From positions 1-64,000 of the forward strand of contig JAXMEL010000007.1 of NCBI GenBank assembly GCA_046348365.1: DNA of 64,000 nucleotides, in the 5' to 3' direction. The stretch is from JAEUPI01 sp046348365 (GTDB lineage: Bacteria > Pseudomonadota > Gammaproteobacteria > Burkholderiales > Burkholderiaceae_C). Made by a program: the position numbers and the translations under genes. This document shows, in pieces, positions 52,556-62,160 of this stretch (the stretch's first letter is position 1; each line of letters starts with the position of its first letter). The notes under the pieces were generated by a model that did no database searches, was not told the origin of the DNA, and saw only the letters and a program-made list of their open reading frames with translations.

Positions 52556-53188
52556 TCAACGCTGCAGCGCGCCGAGCGCGGCAGCGAGCTTCTCACGGCC
52601 GGCGCGGCGTGCGAAATCGGCGGCCTTCAGGCCGAGGTCGTTGCGCAGCGCCGGGTCGGCCTTGGCGGCCAGCAGCAGACGAACCGAGTCCTCGGCGCCG
52701 TATTGCGCCGCCATCATCAACGGCGTCGTGCCGTTCGGCGAGCGGGCGTCGAGCGCTGCCCCGTGTTCGATCAGCTGCTTCACGATGGCAGGTGCCGACC
52801 CCGTTGCCGCGTAGTGCAGCGGCGACCAGCCGGCGCGATTCACACTCGCGCCGCGTGCCAGCAGCCGCGTGGCCAGCGCCGCGTGGCCCTTCAGCGCCGC
52901 CATCATCAACGGTGTTTCGCCGGCCAGGTTGGCTTGGTCCACCTGCAGCGCCGGATGCTCGAGCAGCGCTGCGCAGATGTTCAGCGCGCCGTCGCGCAGC
53001 GCGCGCGTCAGTGCCGGCTGGCCGGATTCGTCGACCGAATTGGGATCGAAACCGCGCGCCAGAAGACCGCCGGCGACGCCGGCATTGTCGGTCCGCATGG
53101 CGTCGAAGAAATCCTCGTAGGCGCCGGCGAATACAGAAGAAACTAGCGTGGCGACAATGAGTTGTATTGCAAATTTAAAGTACTTCAT
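52556..53188 (-). CDS. Secreted ankyrin-repeat protein
   Basis: 210 residues with a Sec signal peptide (MKYFKFAIQLIVATLVSSVFA), then about four ankyrin repeats: DESGQPALTRALRDGALNI, NLAGETPLMMAALKGHAALA, GWSPLHYAATGSAPAIVKQL and NGTTPLMMAAQYGAEDSVRL, each with the TPLMxAA or PLHYAA core. Ankyrin repeats mediate protein binding; periplasmic forms are sometimes linked to catalase protection (AnkB), but no catalase is near. The start at 53188 gives the best signal peptide. It follows tatD by a few bases on the same strand. Confidence 0.88.
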   Translation of the reverse strand: MKYFKFAIQLIVATLVSSVFAGAYEDFFDAMRTDNAGVAGGLLARGFDPNSVDESGQPALTRALRDGALNICAALLEHPALQVDQANLAGETPLMMAALKGHAALATRLLARGASVNRAGWSPLHYAATGSAPAIVKQLIEHGAALDARSPNGTTPLMMAAQYGAEDSVRLLLAAKADPALRNDLGLKAADFARRAGREKLAAALGALQR

Positions 53189-53192
53189 GATG

Positions 53193-53990
53193 TCAAGCCG
53201 CATGCTGCGCCGGCGCTGGAATGCCGAACAGGCGGCGGAAATTGGCGGTCGTCGACCGCGCCACCTCCGCCACCGACACGCCCTTGGCGGCGGCGACCGC
53301 TTCTGCCACCTGCGCCACCCAGGCCGGCTGATTGGTCTTGCCCCGGTGCGGCACCGGCGCCAGGTACGGACTGTCGGTCTCGATCAGGCAGCGCTCCAGC
53401 GGTACGAAGCGCGCCACTTCGCGCAGCGCCTCGGCGTTGCGGAACGACACGATGCCGGAGAACGAGACCATGAAGCCCATGTCGAGCGCGTGGCGGGCGA
53501 CGTCGAGCGTCTCTGTGAAGCAGTGGAACACGCCGCCCGCGCGCTCGGCGCCCTCCTCGCGCATCAGCGCCACGGTGTCGTCGGCGGCTGCTCGCGTGTG
53601 CACGATCAGCGGCCGCCCGGCCTGCCGCGCCGCGCGGATGTGGCGCACGAAGCGTTCGCGCTGCCAGGCCATGTCGGCGCGCGTGCGCTCTCCGAGCCGG
53701 TAGTAATCGAGCCCGGTCTCGCCCACGGCCACCACGCGCGGCCGCTGCGCCAGGTCGACCAGGCGCTCGACGCTGGGTTCCTCGCCATCGCTGCTGTCGG
53801 GATGGACCCCGGCACTGGCCCAGAAGTCGTCGTGGGCCAGGGCCAGCGCATGCACGCGGGGGAATTCCTCCAGCGTCGTGCAGATCACCAGCGCCGCCTC
53901 GACCTGCGCGCGCGCCATCTCGGCGCGGATGGCGTCGATGCGACCGTCGTACTCGGGGAACGCGAGATGGCAATGCGAGTCGACGAACAT
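53193..53990 (-). CDS. tatD: TatD-family metal-dependent DNase/hydrolase
   Basis: 265-residue TIM-barrel hydrolase. Metal ligands: SHCHL near residue 5, VGETGLDYYR (Glu), HTRAA (His), VFHCFTE (His) and LIETDSPYLAP (Asp). The family has 3'-5' DNase activity and a role in DNA repair. It belongs to the tmk-holB-pilZ-tatD cluster typical of betaproteobacteria and gammaproteobacteria; the gap to pilZ is 64 bp. Confidence 0.95.
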   Translation of the reverse strand: MFVDSHCHLAFPEYDGRIDAIRAEMARAQVEAALVICTTLEEFPRVHALALAHDDFWASAGVHPDSSDGEEPSVERLVDLAQRPRVVAVGETGLDYYRLGERTRADMAWQRERFVRHIRAARQAGRPLIVHTRAAADDTVALMREEGAERAGGVFHCFTETLDVARHALDMGFMVSFSGIVSFRNAEALREVARFVPLERCLIETDSPYLAPVPHRGKTNQPAWVAQVAEAVAAAKGVSVAEVARSTTANFRRLFGIPAPAQHAA

Positions 53991-54054
53991 GACCCGCAGT
54001 GTGCCGCATGCGGCGCGTTGCGCCCGAAGCGCCCGGCCCGCGGCGCCGCGCGGT

Positions 54055-54438
54055 TCAGATCGTCTGCGTCGGCTTGGCGGACTGCAGCTGCGTGCCGAGC
54101 AGCTCTTCGATCTTGTTCTTCAGCAGCCGCGTCTTCTCGTCGTTGGGGAAGCGCACGCCCACGCCCTGCGTGCGGCCACCCGATGCGTTGGCGGGCGTGA
54201 CCCACGCCACCTTGCCGGCGACCGGGTAGCGCTGCGGGTCGTCGGGCAGCGACAGCAACAAGTAGATGTCTTCGCCGATCCTGTATTCGCGCGTCGTCGG
54301 CACGAACAGGCCACCGTCCATCAGCAGCGGGATGTAGGCGGCGTACAGCGCGCCCTTCTCGCGGAACACCAGCTGGATCACGCTGGGCCGCGAGACGGGG
54401 CCTGCAGGGGCTGCGGGTCGGCTGGTCACTTCGCTCAT
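54055..54438 (-). CDS. pilZ: PilZ-domain protein
   Basis: 127-residue protein of the original PilZ group found between holB and tatD. It contains PSVIQLVFREKGALYAAYIP, GGLFVPTTREYRIGEDIYLLLSLP, GKVAWVTP and GVGVRFP. Canonical RxxxR and (D/N)xSxxG c-di-GMP motifs are not evident, as in P. aeruginosa PilZ, so it probably works by protein contact in type IV pilus assembly. Its ATG overlaps the holB stop by four bases. Confidence 0.93.
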   Translation of the reverse strand: MSEVTSRPAAPAGPVSRPSVIQLVFREKGALYAAYIPLLMDGGLFVPTTREYRIGEDIYLLLSLPDDPQRYPVAGKVAWVTPANASGGRTQGVGVRFPNDEKTRLLKNKIEELLGTQLQSAKPTQTI

Positions 54439-55499
54439 CCCGATGAGTGTATCGAACGCTCGCCGCGTCTCGGCCGCGCCGGGGTGCCGGGGGCCCAGCA
54501 TCGCGCGCCATTCGTCACGAGCGCCTCGATCAGCAGCGAGGCATTCCACGGATGCTCGTCGTGACGTGCGGCACGCAGCAGATCGATGCGCCAGCGCTGC
54601 AACGCGTCCAGCCTCGCACCGGGCGGCAGTGGCCCCGCGACGAAGAAGCGCGGCGTGCCGCCGGCAAGCGCCACCATCGCGTCGTGGGCGAGCTTCAGCA
54701 GCAGGTCCACCACGCGGGGGATCGGCTTGCCCTGCAGCGCCGACGCGTCGCCGCGCGCCACCTGGGCCGGCAGGTTGGCCAGCAGCGACGCGTCGATCCC
54801 CTCGTTCACCAGCTCGAGCGCCTCGACCGCGCTGCCCCCTGCCGCGGCCAGCACGGCAGCGCCCTGCTCCACGCCCTGTTCGCCCAGCCAGGCAATGGCC
54901 TGCGCGGCCGACGGCAGCGGCACGCGCACGCGCTGCACGCGGCTGCGCAGCGTGGGCAGCAGGCGCTCGGGGTCCTGGCTCGTCAACACGATGCGCAGCC
55001 CGCCCGGTGGCTCCTCGAGCGTCTTGAGCAGCGCGTTGGCGGCGGACAGGTTGAGGGCATCGCCGGGATGGACCACGAGCGCACGCACGCCGCGGCTGCC
55101 TGCGCTGCGCTGCGACCACTCGATCGCCTCGCGCACCTGCTCCACGCGCAGTTCGCGGCTCGGCTTGGCGCCCGTGCGCAGCAGCGGGTCGTCGTCGGCC
55201 AGCCAGTCGAAGGCCACGCGCAGCGCATCGGGCACCACGACCTTGTGATCGGGGTGGGTGCGCGTGCGCACCAGGCGGCAGGCCGTGCATGCGCCGCACG
55301 GCGCCGGCTCGCGCTCGCACAGCCAACCCTGGCTCAGCGCCTGCGCCAGCTCGAATTGCCCGCTCGGCAGCCCTGCATGCAGCAACAGGGCATGCGAGGT
55401 TTCGAGCTGCTGCGCGCGATGCAAGGCCTCGTGCAGCCAGGGCAGCGGCAAGCGGCCCTGCGCGTCGACGCCCACCGGCAGCGGTTCACCACCAGCCAC
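54435..55499 (-). CDS. holB: DNA polymerase III subunit delta'
   Basis: 354-residue clamp-loader subunit. It shows LPWLHEALHRAQQ, ALLLHAGLPSGQFELAQAL (a degenerate P-loop), the zinc cluster CGACTACRLV with the earlier Cys, NALLKTLEEPP and LPTLRSRVQ (the SRC region reading RSR). Delta' is a non-ATPase member of the AAA+ clamp loader, which fits the missing P-loop. The start is GTG at 55499, overlapping tmk by 14 bases, with GGAG just upstream; no ATG is available. Confidence 0.93.
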   Translation of the reverse strand: MAGGEPLPVGVDAQGRLPLPWLHEALHRAQQLETSHALLLHAGLPSGQFELAQALSQGWLCEREPAPCGACTACRLVRTRTHPDHKVVVPDALRVAFDWLADDDPLLRTGAKPSRELRVEQVREAIEWSQRSAGSRGVRALVVHPGDALNLSAANALLKTLEEPPGGLRIVLTSQDPERLLPTLRSRVQRVRVPLPSAAQAIAWLGEQGVEQGAAVLAAAGGSAVEALELVNEGIDASLLANLPAQVARGDASALQGKPIPRVVDLLLKLAHDAMVALAGGTPRFFVAGPLPPGARLDALQRWRIDLLRAARHDEHPWNASLLIEALVTNGARCWAPGTPARPRRGERSIHSSG

Positions 55500-56100
55500 G
55501 CTGCTCCACCTCGCGGACCACGCGGGCCCACACCTCGTCGCGCGAGCCGGCAGCGTCGATGCGCGCCACGCGCTGCGGCGCGCCGCGCTGGCGCGCCAGG
55601 TAGCCTTCGCGGACGCGCGCGAAGAACGCGGCATCGAGCCGCTCCAGCCGATCGGGTTCGCGTGCGGCAGCGCGGCGGCGCTCGGCCTCCTGCGCGTCGA
55701 GGTCGAACCACAGGGTCAGGTCGGGCTGACGGCCCTGCTGCACCCAGGCTTCGAGCTGCGCGAGCACGGCGAGATCGAAGCCGCGGCCGCCGCCCTGGTA
55801 GGCGAAGGTGGCGTCGGTGAAGCGATCGCACAGCACGGTGGCTGCCCGGGCGAGCGCGGGCTCGATGCACTGCCGCAGGTGATCGCGCCGCGCGGCGAAC
55901 ACCAGCAGCGCCTCGGTGAGCGCGTCCATGTCGTCGCGCAGGAACAGCTCGCGCAGGCGCTCGGCCAGCGGCGTGCCGCCGGGCTCGCGGGTCAGCACCA
56001 CCTCATGGCCGCGCTGGCGCAGCCAGGCTGCGAGCGCGTCGATGTGCGAGCTCTTGCCCGCACCGTCGATGCCCTCGAAGGTGACGAAGCGGCCGCTCAT
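55486..56100 (-). CDS. tmk: Thymidylate kinase
   Basis: 204-residue P-loop kinase making dTDP from dTMP. The P-loop is TFEGIDGAGKSSHID, the DRX motif appears as LTREPGGTPLAE then LCDRFTDATFAYQGGGRG, and LWFDLDAQEAERRRAAARE is the lid region. It starts inside the mltG stop (ATGA overlap) and its 3' end overlaps the holB start, a tight mltG-tmk-holB-pilZ chain. Confidence 0.97.
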   Translation of the reverse strand: MSGRFVTFEGIDGAGKSSHIDALAAWLRQRGHEVVLTREPGGTPLAERLRELFLRDDMDALTEALLVFAARRDHLRQCIEPALARAATVLCDRFTDATFAYQGGGRGFDLAVLAQLEAWVQQGRQPDLTLWFDLDAQEAERRRAAAREPDRLERLDAAFFARVREGYLARQRGAPQRVARIDAAGSRDEVWARVVREVEQRGWW

Positions 56101-57098
56101 CGGCTGCTGACGCGTCGCTGGTAGCGATCGACCGCGCGGTTGTGCTCGGCCAGCGATTCGCTGAACTGGCTGGTGCCGTCGCCGCGCGCCACGAAATACA
56201 GCGCCTTGGTGCTGTCGGGCTGCAGCGTGGCACGAATCGCCGCCTGGCTCGGCATGGCGATCGGCGTCGGCGGCAGGCCGCCGCGGGTGTAGGTGTTGTA
56301 GGGCGTGTCGGTGACGAGGTCCCGCTTGCGCAGGTTGCCGTCGAAGTTGTCGCCGAGGCCGTAGATCACCGTGGGGTCGGTCTGCAGCGGCATGCCGATG
56401 CGCAGCCGGTTGATGAACACGCCGGCGACCAGCCCGCGATCGGCCGAGCGGCCGGTTTCCTTCTCGACGATCGACGCCAGCGTCAGCGCATCGTCGAGCG
56501 TCTTCAGCGGCAGATCGGCCTTGCGCGTGGCCCACTCGGCATCGAGCCTGCGCTTCATGGTGTCGTAGGCGCGTCGCAGCACGGTCAGGTCGCTGACGCC
56601 GCGCGCGTAGAGATAGGTGTCGGGGAAGAACCGCCCCTCGGCCTTCTGGTTCGGTGCGCCGAGTGCGGCCATCAGCTGCGCCTCGCTCATCGCGGCGCTG
56701 GTCTGCTTGAGGTACGGCGCCTTGGTCAGCTCGGCGCGAAACTGCTTCAGCGTCCAGCCTTCGAGCAGGCGCACGCGCTCGAACGCCTCGTCGCCCTGCA
56801 CCATCTTGGCCAGCAGCTGGCGCGGCGTGGTGTCGGTGCCGATCACGTAGCTGCCGGCGCGGATGCGCCGCGCATCGCCGGACCAGCGGAACCACTCGTA
56901 GAGCAGCCGCGGCGGCACCTGCACGCCCGCGCGGACCCAGGCCTGGGCAACGTCACGCGGGTTCGCACCGGCCTCGATGGAAAGCTCGGCACTGTCGGCG
57001 ACCAGCGGCAGCGGCTTGTCGAGCCACCACGAGGCCGCCCCGGCGGCCGCGAGCGCGGCCACGACGACCAACCCCACCAGCGCAGCCAGCAGCCGCAT
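56097..57098 (-). CDS. mltG: Endolytic transglycosylase MltG
   Basis: 333-residue inner-membrane enzyme: an N-terminal membrane anchor (LLAALVGLVVVAALAAAG), a LysM-like region (YVIGTDTTPRQLLAKMV), and the YceG catalytic domain with the catalytic Glu in LASIVEKETG, GVFINRLRIGMPLQTDPTV, IYGLG and YNTYTRGGLPPTPI. It cuts nascent glycan strands. ATG 57098 has AAGGAG ten bases upstream; a TTG 21 bases earlier is less likely. It is the first gene of the cluster and divergent from ygfZ. Confidence 0.95.
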   Translation of the reverse strand: MRLLAALVGLVVVAALAAAGAASWWLDKPLPLVADSAELSIEAGANPRDVAQAWVRAGVQVPPRLLYEWFRWSGDARRIRAGSYVIGTDTTPRQLLAKMVQGDEAFERVRLLEGWTLKQFRAELTKAPYLKQTSAAMSEAQLMAALGAPNQKAEGRFFPDTYLYARGVSDLTVLRRAYDTMKRRLDAEWATRKADLPLKTLDDALTLASIVEKETGRSADRGLVAGVFINRLRIGMPLQTDPTVIYGLGDNFDGNLRKRDLVTDTPYNTYTRGGLPPTPIAMPSQAAIRATLQPDSTKALYFVARGDGTSQFSESLAEHNRAVDRYQRRVSSR

Positions 57099-57153
57099 CA
57101 AGCGATCGCTCCTTTGCAACGAGCCCCGATTGCCTCATCACCCATCAAGGCTC

Positions 57154-58107
57154 ATGATAATCGTCGGCATGCATGCAGAACTTCATTCGTTGCAGGGTGC
57201 AACCCGCCTCGCTGACTGGGGCGTGCTGCGCGCCAGCGGTGCCGATACATTGCGTTTCCTGAATGGCCAGCTGACGCAGCAACTGTCCACGCTGCCCGAG
57301 GGCGTGGCGCGCCTGGCCGGGTATTGCTCGCCCAAGGGGCGGCTGCTGGCGAGCTTGGTCGTCTGGCGCAGCGGCGCCGACGAAGTGCTGCTCGCCTGCA
57401 GCGCCGATCTGCTGGCCGCCACGGCCAGGCGCTTGTCGATGTTCGTGCTGCGCGCCAAGTGCCGCATCGAGGACGCATCGTCGTCGTTGCCGATCTGGGG
57501 CCTGGCCGGCGACGTGGCGCGCGACTGGCTGGGCGCGACCGCGAACGACGCCGCGTGGTCGGTGCGGCGTGTCGGTTCCGCCTGGGCCATCGCACTGCCT
57601 GGGGGCGCCGGCGTGTCGCGCTGGCTGTGGGTCGCGCCGGCGGGTGAGAGTTCCCCGCCCCTGCCCGCGCTGGAGCCCGCGCACTGGCTCGCCCTCGAGG
57701 CCCTGAGCGGCGTGCCGCGCGTGGTGGCTGCCACCGCCGAGCAGTTCGTGCCGCAGATGGTCAATCTGGAGCTGGTGGGCGGCGTCGACTTCCAGAAGGG
57801 CTGCTACACCGGCCAGGAGGTGGTGGCGCGCAGCCAGTACCGTGGCACGCTGAAGCGGCGCATGTTCCTGTTCGAATGCGACGCGCCGGCCACGCCGGGC
57901 CAGGAGCTGTTCCACAGCGACGACCCCGGCCAGCCGGCCGGCATGGTGGTGATCGCGGGCGCGCTCGACAAGCAGAGTTCGACGCTGCTGGCAGAAGTCA
58001 AGCTCGCCGCGCTCGCCGGCGGCAGCCTGCACCTGGGCCGCGCCGACGGCCCGGCTCTGCGCCGCGCCGCCCTGCCCTACGCCGTGCCCGAGCCGGAGAC
58101 GACATGA
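57154..58107 (+). CDS. ygfZ: YgfZ-type folate-binding Fe-S cluster protein
   Basis: 317-residue protein of the aminomethyltransferase-like fold. It has the signature KGCYTGQEVVARSQYRG with the essential Cys, preceded by EQFVPQMVNLELVGGVDFQ. YgfZ uses tetrahydrofolate and helps repair or form Fe-S clusters in certain enzymes such as MiaB. Start ATG 57154 (MIIVGMH) or 57169 (MHAELHS); the second gives a more typical N-terminus. It overlaps the DUF4936 gene by four bases. Confidence 0.93.
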   Translation: MIIVGMHAELHSLQGATRLADWGVLRASGADTLRFLNGQLTQQLSTLPEGVARLAGYCSPKGRLLASLVVWRSGADEVLLACSADLLAATARRLSMFVLRAKCRIEDASSSLPIWGLAGDVARDWLGATANDAAWSVRRVGSAWAIALPGGAGVSRWLWVAPAGESSPPLPALEPAHWLALEALSGVPRVVAATAEQFVPQMVNLELVGGVDFQKGCYTGQEVVARSQYRGTLKRRMFLFECDAPATPGQELFHSDDPGQPAGMVVIAGALDKQSSTLLAEVKLAALAGGSLHLGRADGPALRRAALPYAVPEPETT

Positions 58108-58418
58108 GCAGCACACAGCGCGAGCTGTTCGTCTACTACCGCGTCGATGCCGCCGAGTGCGAGCAGGCGAGCGGCGCCGTGCGCGCGTTCCAGCAGGCGC
58201 TGCGCACGGCGCATCCGGCGCTCACGACGCGCTTGCTGCGCCGGCCGGAGACCAAGGGCGGGCAGGTCACGCTGATGGAGATGTATGCGCTCGATCCCGC
58301 AGCCTGCCCCGACGGCATCGACGATGCGTGGCTGGCGCGGATCGAAGGCGCGGCGATCGTCGTGCGCCGCTGGCAGCACGGCGAGCGCCACGTGGAGTGG
58401 TTCGACCCGCTCGGCTGA
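58104..58418 (+). CDS. DUF4936 family protein
   Basis: 104-residue protein starting MSSTQRELFVYYRVDAAEC, with LRTAHPALTTRLLRRPE, GQVTLMEMYALDP and C-terminal RHVEWFDPLG. This is the family that regularly follows ygfZ in betaproteobacteria. It has the look of a dimeric ferredoxin-like barrel (ABM/DUF type). No catalytic residues are evident. Its ATG overlaps the ygfZ stop, so the two are coupled and may act together in Fe-S work (inference). Confidence 0.85.
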   Translation: MSSTQRELFVYYRVDAAECEQASGAVRAFQQALRTAHPALTTRLLRRPETKGGQVTLMEMYALDPAACPDGIDDAWLARIEGAAIVVRRWQHGERHVEWFDPLG

Positions 58419-58446
58419 TGGCAGCGGGCGCGAGACCCGCCGCGCG

Positions 58447-59310
58447 CTACAACGCGCGCACCATCTCGACGTGTGGGATGCCGGCCTCCTCGAACACCGG
58501 GCCGCGCTCGCTGAATCCCGCGCGCGCATAGAACGGCGCCGCGCTGCATTGCGCGTGCAGCAGCGCCTCGCGATAACCGCGCTGTCGCGCGGCCTGCAGC
58601 AGCGCATCGAGCACCGAGCGCCCGATGCGGCTGCCGCGCATCGACGACACCACCGCCATGCGGCCGATCTTGGCCACGCCGGGCACATGCTCGAGCATGC
58701 GGCCGGTGGCCAGCGCCACGCCGAAGCGGTTGACGGCCAGCGCGTGCACGCTGTCGGCATCGATGCCGTCCCACTCCAGGTCGGCGGGGATCTTCTGCTC
58801 GTCGATGAACACCTGGCGGCGGATGACCTGCGCCGCGCTCCCCAGCTCCTGCCAGGTGCCGACGCGCACGTCCACCATCGGCTTGCCGGCCTCGAAATCC
58901 TGCAGCACTTCGCGCAGCTGCTGCGGCACCGGCTGCGTGGTCATCGTCGCCGGGTCGGCGAACACGTAGACCAGCTCGCCGCTCACCAGCAGCTGCTCGG
59001 CGCGAAACACCGCGCAGGCGAGCAGCATCGACGAATTGCCGATGCGCTGCGTGCGCACGCCGACCTCGAGCTGGTCGTCGTACTTGGCCGAGGCGTGGTA
59101 CTCGACCGTGGCCTTGCGCGCATAGAGGTCGCCGGCGAGGTACTCCATGGTGTCGTGGTAGGGCAGCGCCATCGCGCGCCAGTAGCCGGCCACGGCGGTG
59201 TCGAAGTACATCAGGTAGTGGCCGTTGAAGACGATCTTCTGCATGTCCACTTCGGCCCAGCGCACGCGCAGGCGGTCGAGGTGGCGGAAGTCGGTACGCT
59301 TGTCGCTCAT
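58447..59310 (-). CDS. Fusion of YbgC-type acyl-CoA thioesterase and GNAT acetyltransferase
   Basis: 287 residues in two domains. Residues 1-~140 are a hot-dog thioesterase: RVRWAEVDMQKIVFNGHYLMYFDTA (quoted in part as VRWAEVDMQKIVFNGHYL), with the catalytic Asp in the DMQ position and NSSMLLACAVF. Residues ~145-287 are a GNAT domain: VFIDEQKIP, ALATGRMLEHV, and the acetyl-CoA loop RGSRIGRSVLDALLQAAR, then APFYARAGF. The fused form is known in Burkholderiales but its combined role is not. It is convergent with the DUF4936 gene and divergent from the alcohol dehydrogenase. Confidence 0.9.
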   Translation of the reverse strand: MSDKRTDFRHLDRLRVRWAEVDMQKIVFNGHYLMYFDTAVAGYWRAMALPYHDTMEYLAGDLYARKATVEYHASAKYDDQLEVGVRTQRIGNSSMLLACAVFRAEQLLVSGELVYVFADPATMTTQPVPQQLREVLQDFEAGKPMVDVRVGTWQELGSAAQVIRRQVFIDEQKIPADLEWDGIDADSVHALAVNRFGVALATGRMLEHVPGVAKIGRMAVVSSMRGSRIGRSVLDALLQAARQRGYREALLHAQCSAAPFYARAGFSERGPVFEEAGIPHVEMVRAL

Positions 59311-59378
59311 GGCATGCTATCGGCGTGCGCCCCGCTGGCCGGGGCCCTCGCAGCATACCCAAGCCGGAGACACCCGAG

Positions 59379-60527
59379 ATGGCCCGCATCCTCTACCTCA
59401 CGCAGATCGAGATCGACCACGGCGCCGTGCGCGTGTTGCCGCAGGAATGCGACGCTGCGCGCATCCGGCGCCCGCTGCTGGTCACCGACGCCGGCGTGCG
59501 CGCGGCGGGCGTGTTCGATCGCGCGCTGGCCGCGCTCGGCGGCCAGGCCCATGCGGTGTTCGACCAGACGCCCAGCAACCCCACCGAGGCCGCTGTCCGC
59601 GCAGCCGCGGAGATCTACAAGCGCGACCGCTGCGATGGCCTCGTCGCCGTCGGCGGCGGCTCCAGCATCGATCTGGCCAAGGGCGTGGCGATCGCCGCCA
59701 CGCACGACGGGCCGCTGAAGAACTACGCGACGATCGAAGGCGGCAGCCCGCGCATCAGCGCCGGCGTGGCGCCGCTCATCGCGGTGCCCACCACGGCCGG
59801 CACCGGCAGCGAGGTGGCGCGCGGCGCGATCGTGATCGTCGACGACGGCCGCAAGCTGGGCTTTCACAGCTGGCACCTCATGCCCAAGGCCGCGATCCTC
59901 GACCCCGAGCTGACGCTGGGCCTGCCGCCGCTGCTCACCGCGGCGACCGGCATGGACGCGATCGCGCATTGCATGGAGACCTTCATGGCGCCGGCGGTGA
60001 ACCCGCCGGCCGACGGCATCGCTTTCGACGGCCTGCAGCGCGGCTGGGCGCACATCGACCGCGCCACGCGCAACGGGCAGGACCGCGACGCGCGCTGGCA
60101 GATGATGAGCGCGAGCATGCAAGGCGCGATGGCGTTCCAGAAAGGCCTGGGCTGCGTGCATTCGCTGAGCCACAGCCTGGGCGGCGTGAACCCCAAGCTG
60201 CACCACGGCACGCTCAACGCCCTGTTCCTGCCGGCGGTGGTGCACTTCAACGCCAGCGCCGAATCGATCCGCAACGAGCGCCGCCTGCAGCGCATGGCGC
60301 AGGCGATGGGTCTGGCCGACGAAGACGGCACCGGCCGCGCCGTGGCCAGCGCGATCCGCGACATGAATGCGCGGCTCGGCCTGCCGCGCGGCCTCGCGGC
60401 GCTGGGCGTGACGCCCGAGGTGTTCGACCGCGTGATCGCCGGCGCGATGGCCGACCACTGCCACAAGACCAATCCGCGCCTGGCCTCGGCCGACGACTAC
60501 CGGCGCATGCTGCACGAATCGCTGTAG
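59379..60527 (+). CDS. Iron-containing (group III) alcohol dehydrogenase
   Basis: 382-residue dehydrogenase of the Fe-ADH family. NAD site: GLVAVGGGSSIDLAKGVA; PTTAGTGSEVARGAIV; metal ligands Asp and His in GMDAIAHCMETF, then His in HSLSHSLGG and in LHHGTLNA. It could be an alcohol, 4-hydroxybutyrate or maleylacetate-type dehydrogenase; the substrate is not determinable. ATG 59379 fits the family start ARILYLTQIEIDHG. It faces isocitrate lyase convergently across a 100-bp gap with only a weak hairpin (60559-60583). Confidence 0.9.
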   Translation: MARILYLTQIEIDHGAVRVLPQECDAARIRRPLLVTDAGVRAAGVFDRALAALGGQAHAVFDQTPSNPTEAAVRAAAEIYKRDRCDGLVAVGGGSSIDLAKGVAIAATHDGPLKNYATIEGGSPRISAGVAPLIAVPTTAGTGSEVARGAIVIVDDGRKLGFHSWHLMPKAAILDPELTLGLPPLLTAATGMDAIAHCMETFMAPAVNPPADGIAFDGLQRGWAHIDRATRNGQDRDARWQMMSASMQGAMAFQKGLGCVHSLSHSLGGVNPKLHHGTLNALFLPAVVHFNASAESIRNERRLQRMAQAMGLADEDGTGRAVASAIRDMNARLGLPRGLAALGVTPEVFDRVIAGAMADHCHKTNPRLASADDYRRMLHESL

Positions 60528-60627
60528 CCACGCGCGCGACGAGCGCGAACGAAAGAAGACCCGGCCGCTTCTGGCGACCGGGCCTCGCACGCCGGGCTGC
60601 CGGGTGGGCAGCGCCTGCGAATGCGCT

Positions 60628-61926
<1,299 letters not shown>

Positions 61927-62014
61927 GGTCAGCTCCTGGAGTGAGACGATGCAGTGGAAACCAGCGTGTTCGATGGCTGTCAGCGTATCGCCAAACCCCC
62001 GTTGCGGCGCAACC

Positions 62015-62051
62015 TATGTCATATAGAAGACAAAAAATATTCTCCTGTCAA
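62015..62051 (-). promoter_or_regulatory. Candidate aceA promoter with imperfect dyad
   Basis: On the minus strand a perfect -35 box TTGACA (62046-62051) is followed after 18 bases by TCTATA as a poor -10. An imperfect 14-base dyad (plus strand GTCATATAGAAGAC, 62019-62032 approximately) overlaps the -10 zone and could be an operator. The AT-rich island here contrasts with its surroundings. The start point is inferred only. Confidence 0.45.
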
Positions 62052-62160
62052 AACAATAAGTTAGATGTCTAATTCCCTATTGCGGAAATCAAATGAGCCT
62101 GATGGAAACGCCATCGACGGAGTAATCGCTCCACATGCCGTATTGCGAAACGACGAATTC

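Noticed and set aside
60559..60583. Terminator between the alcohol dehydrogenase and aceA
   Set aside because: The stem is only 5-6 bp with a long loop and lacks a T-run; too weak to list as a feature.
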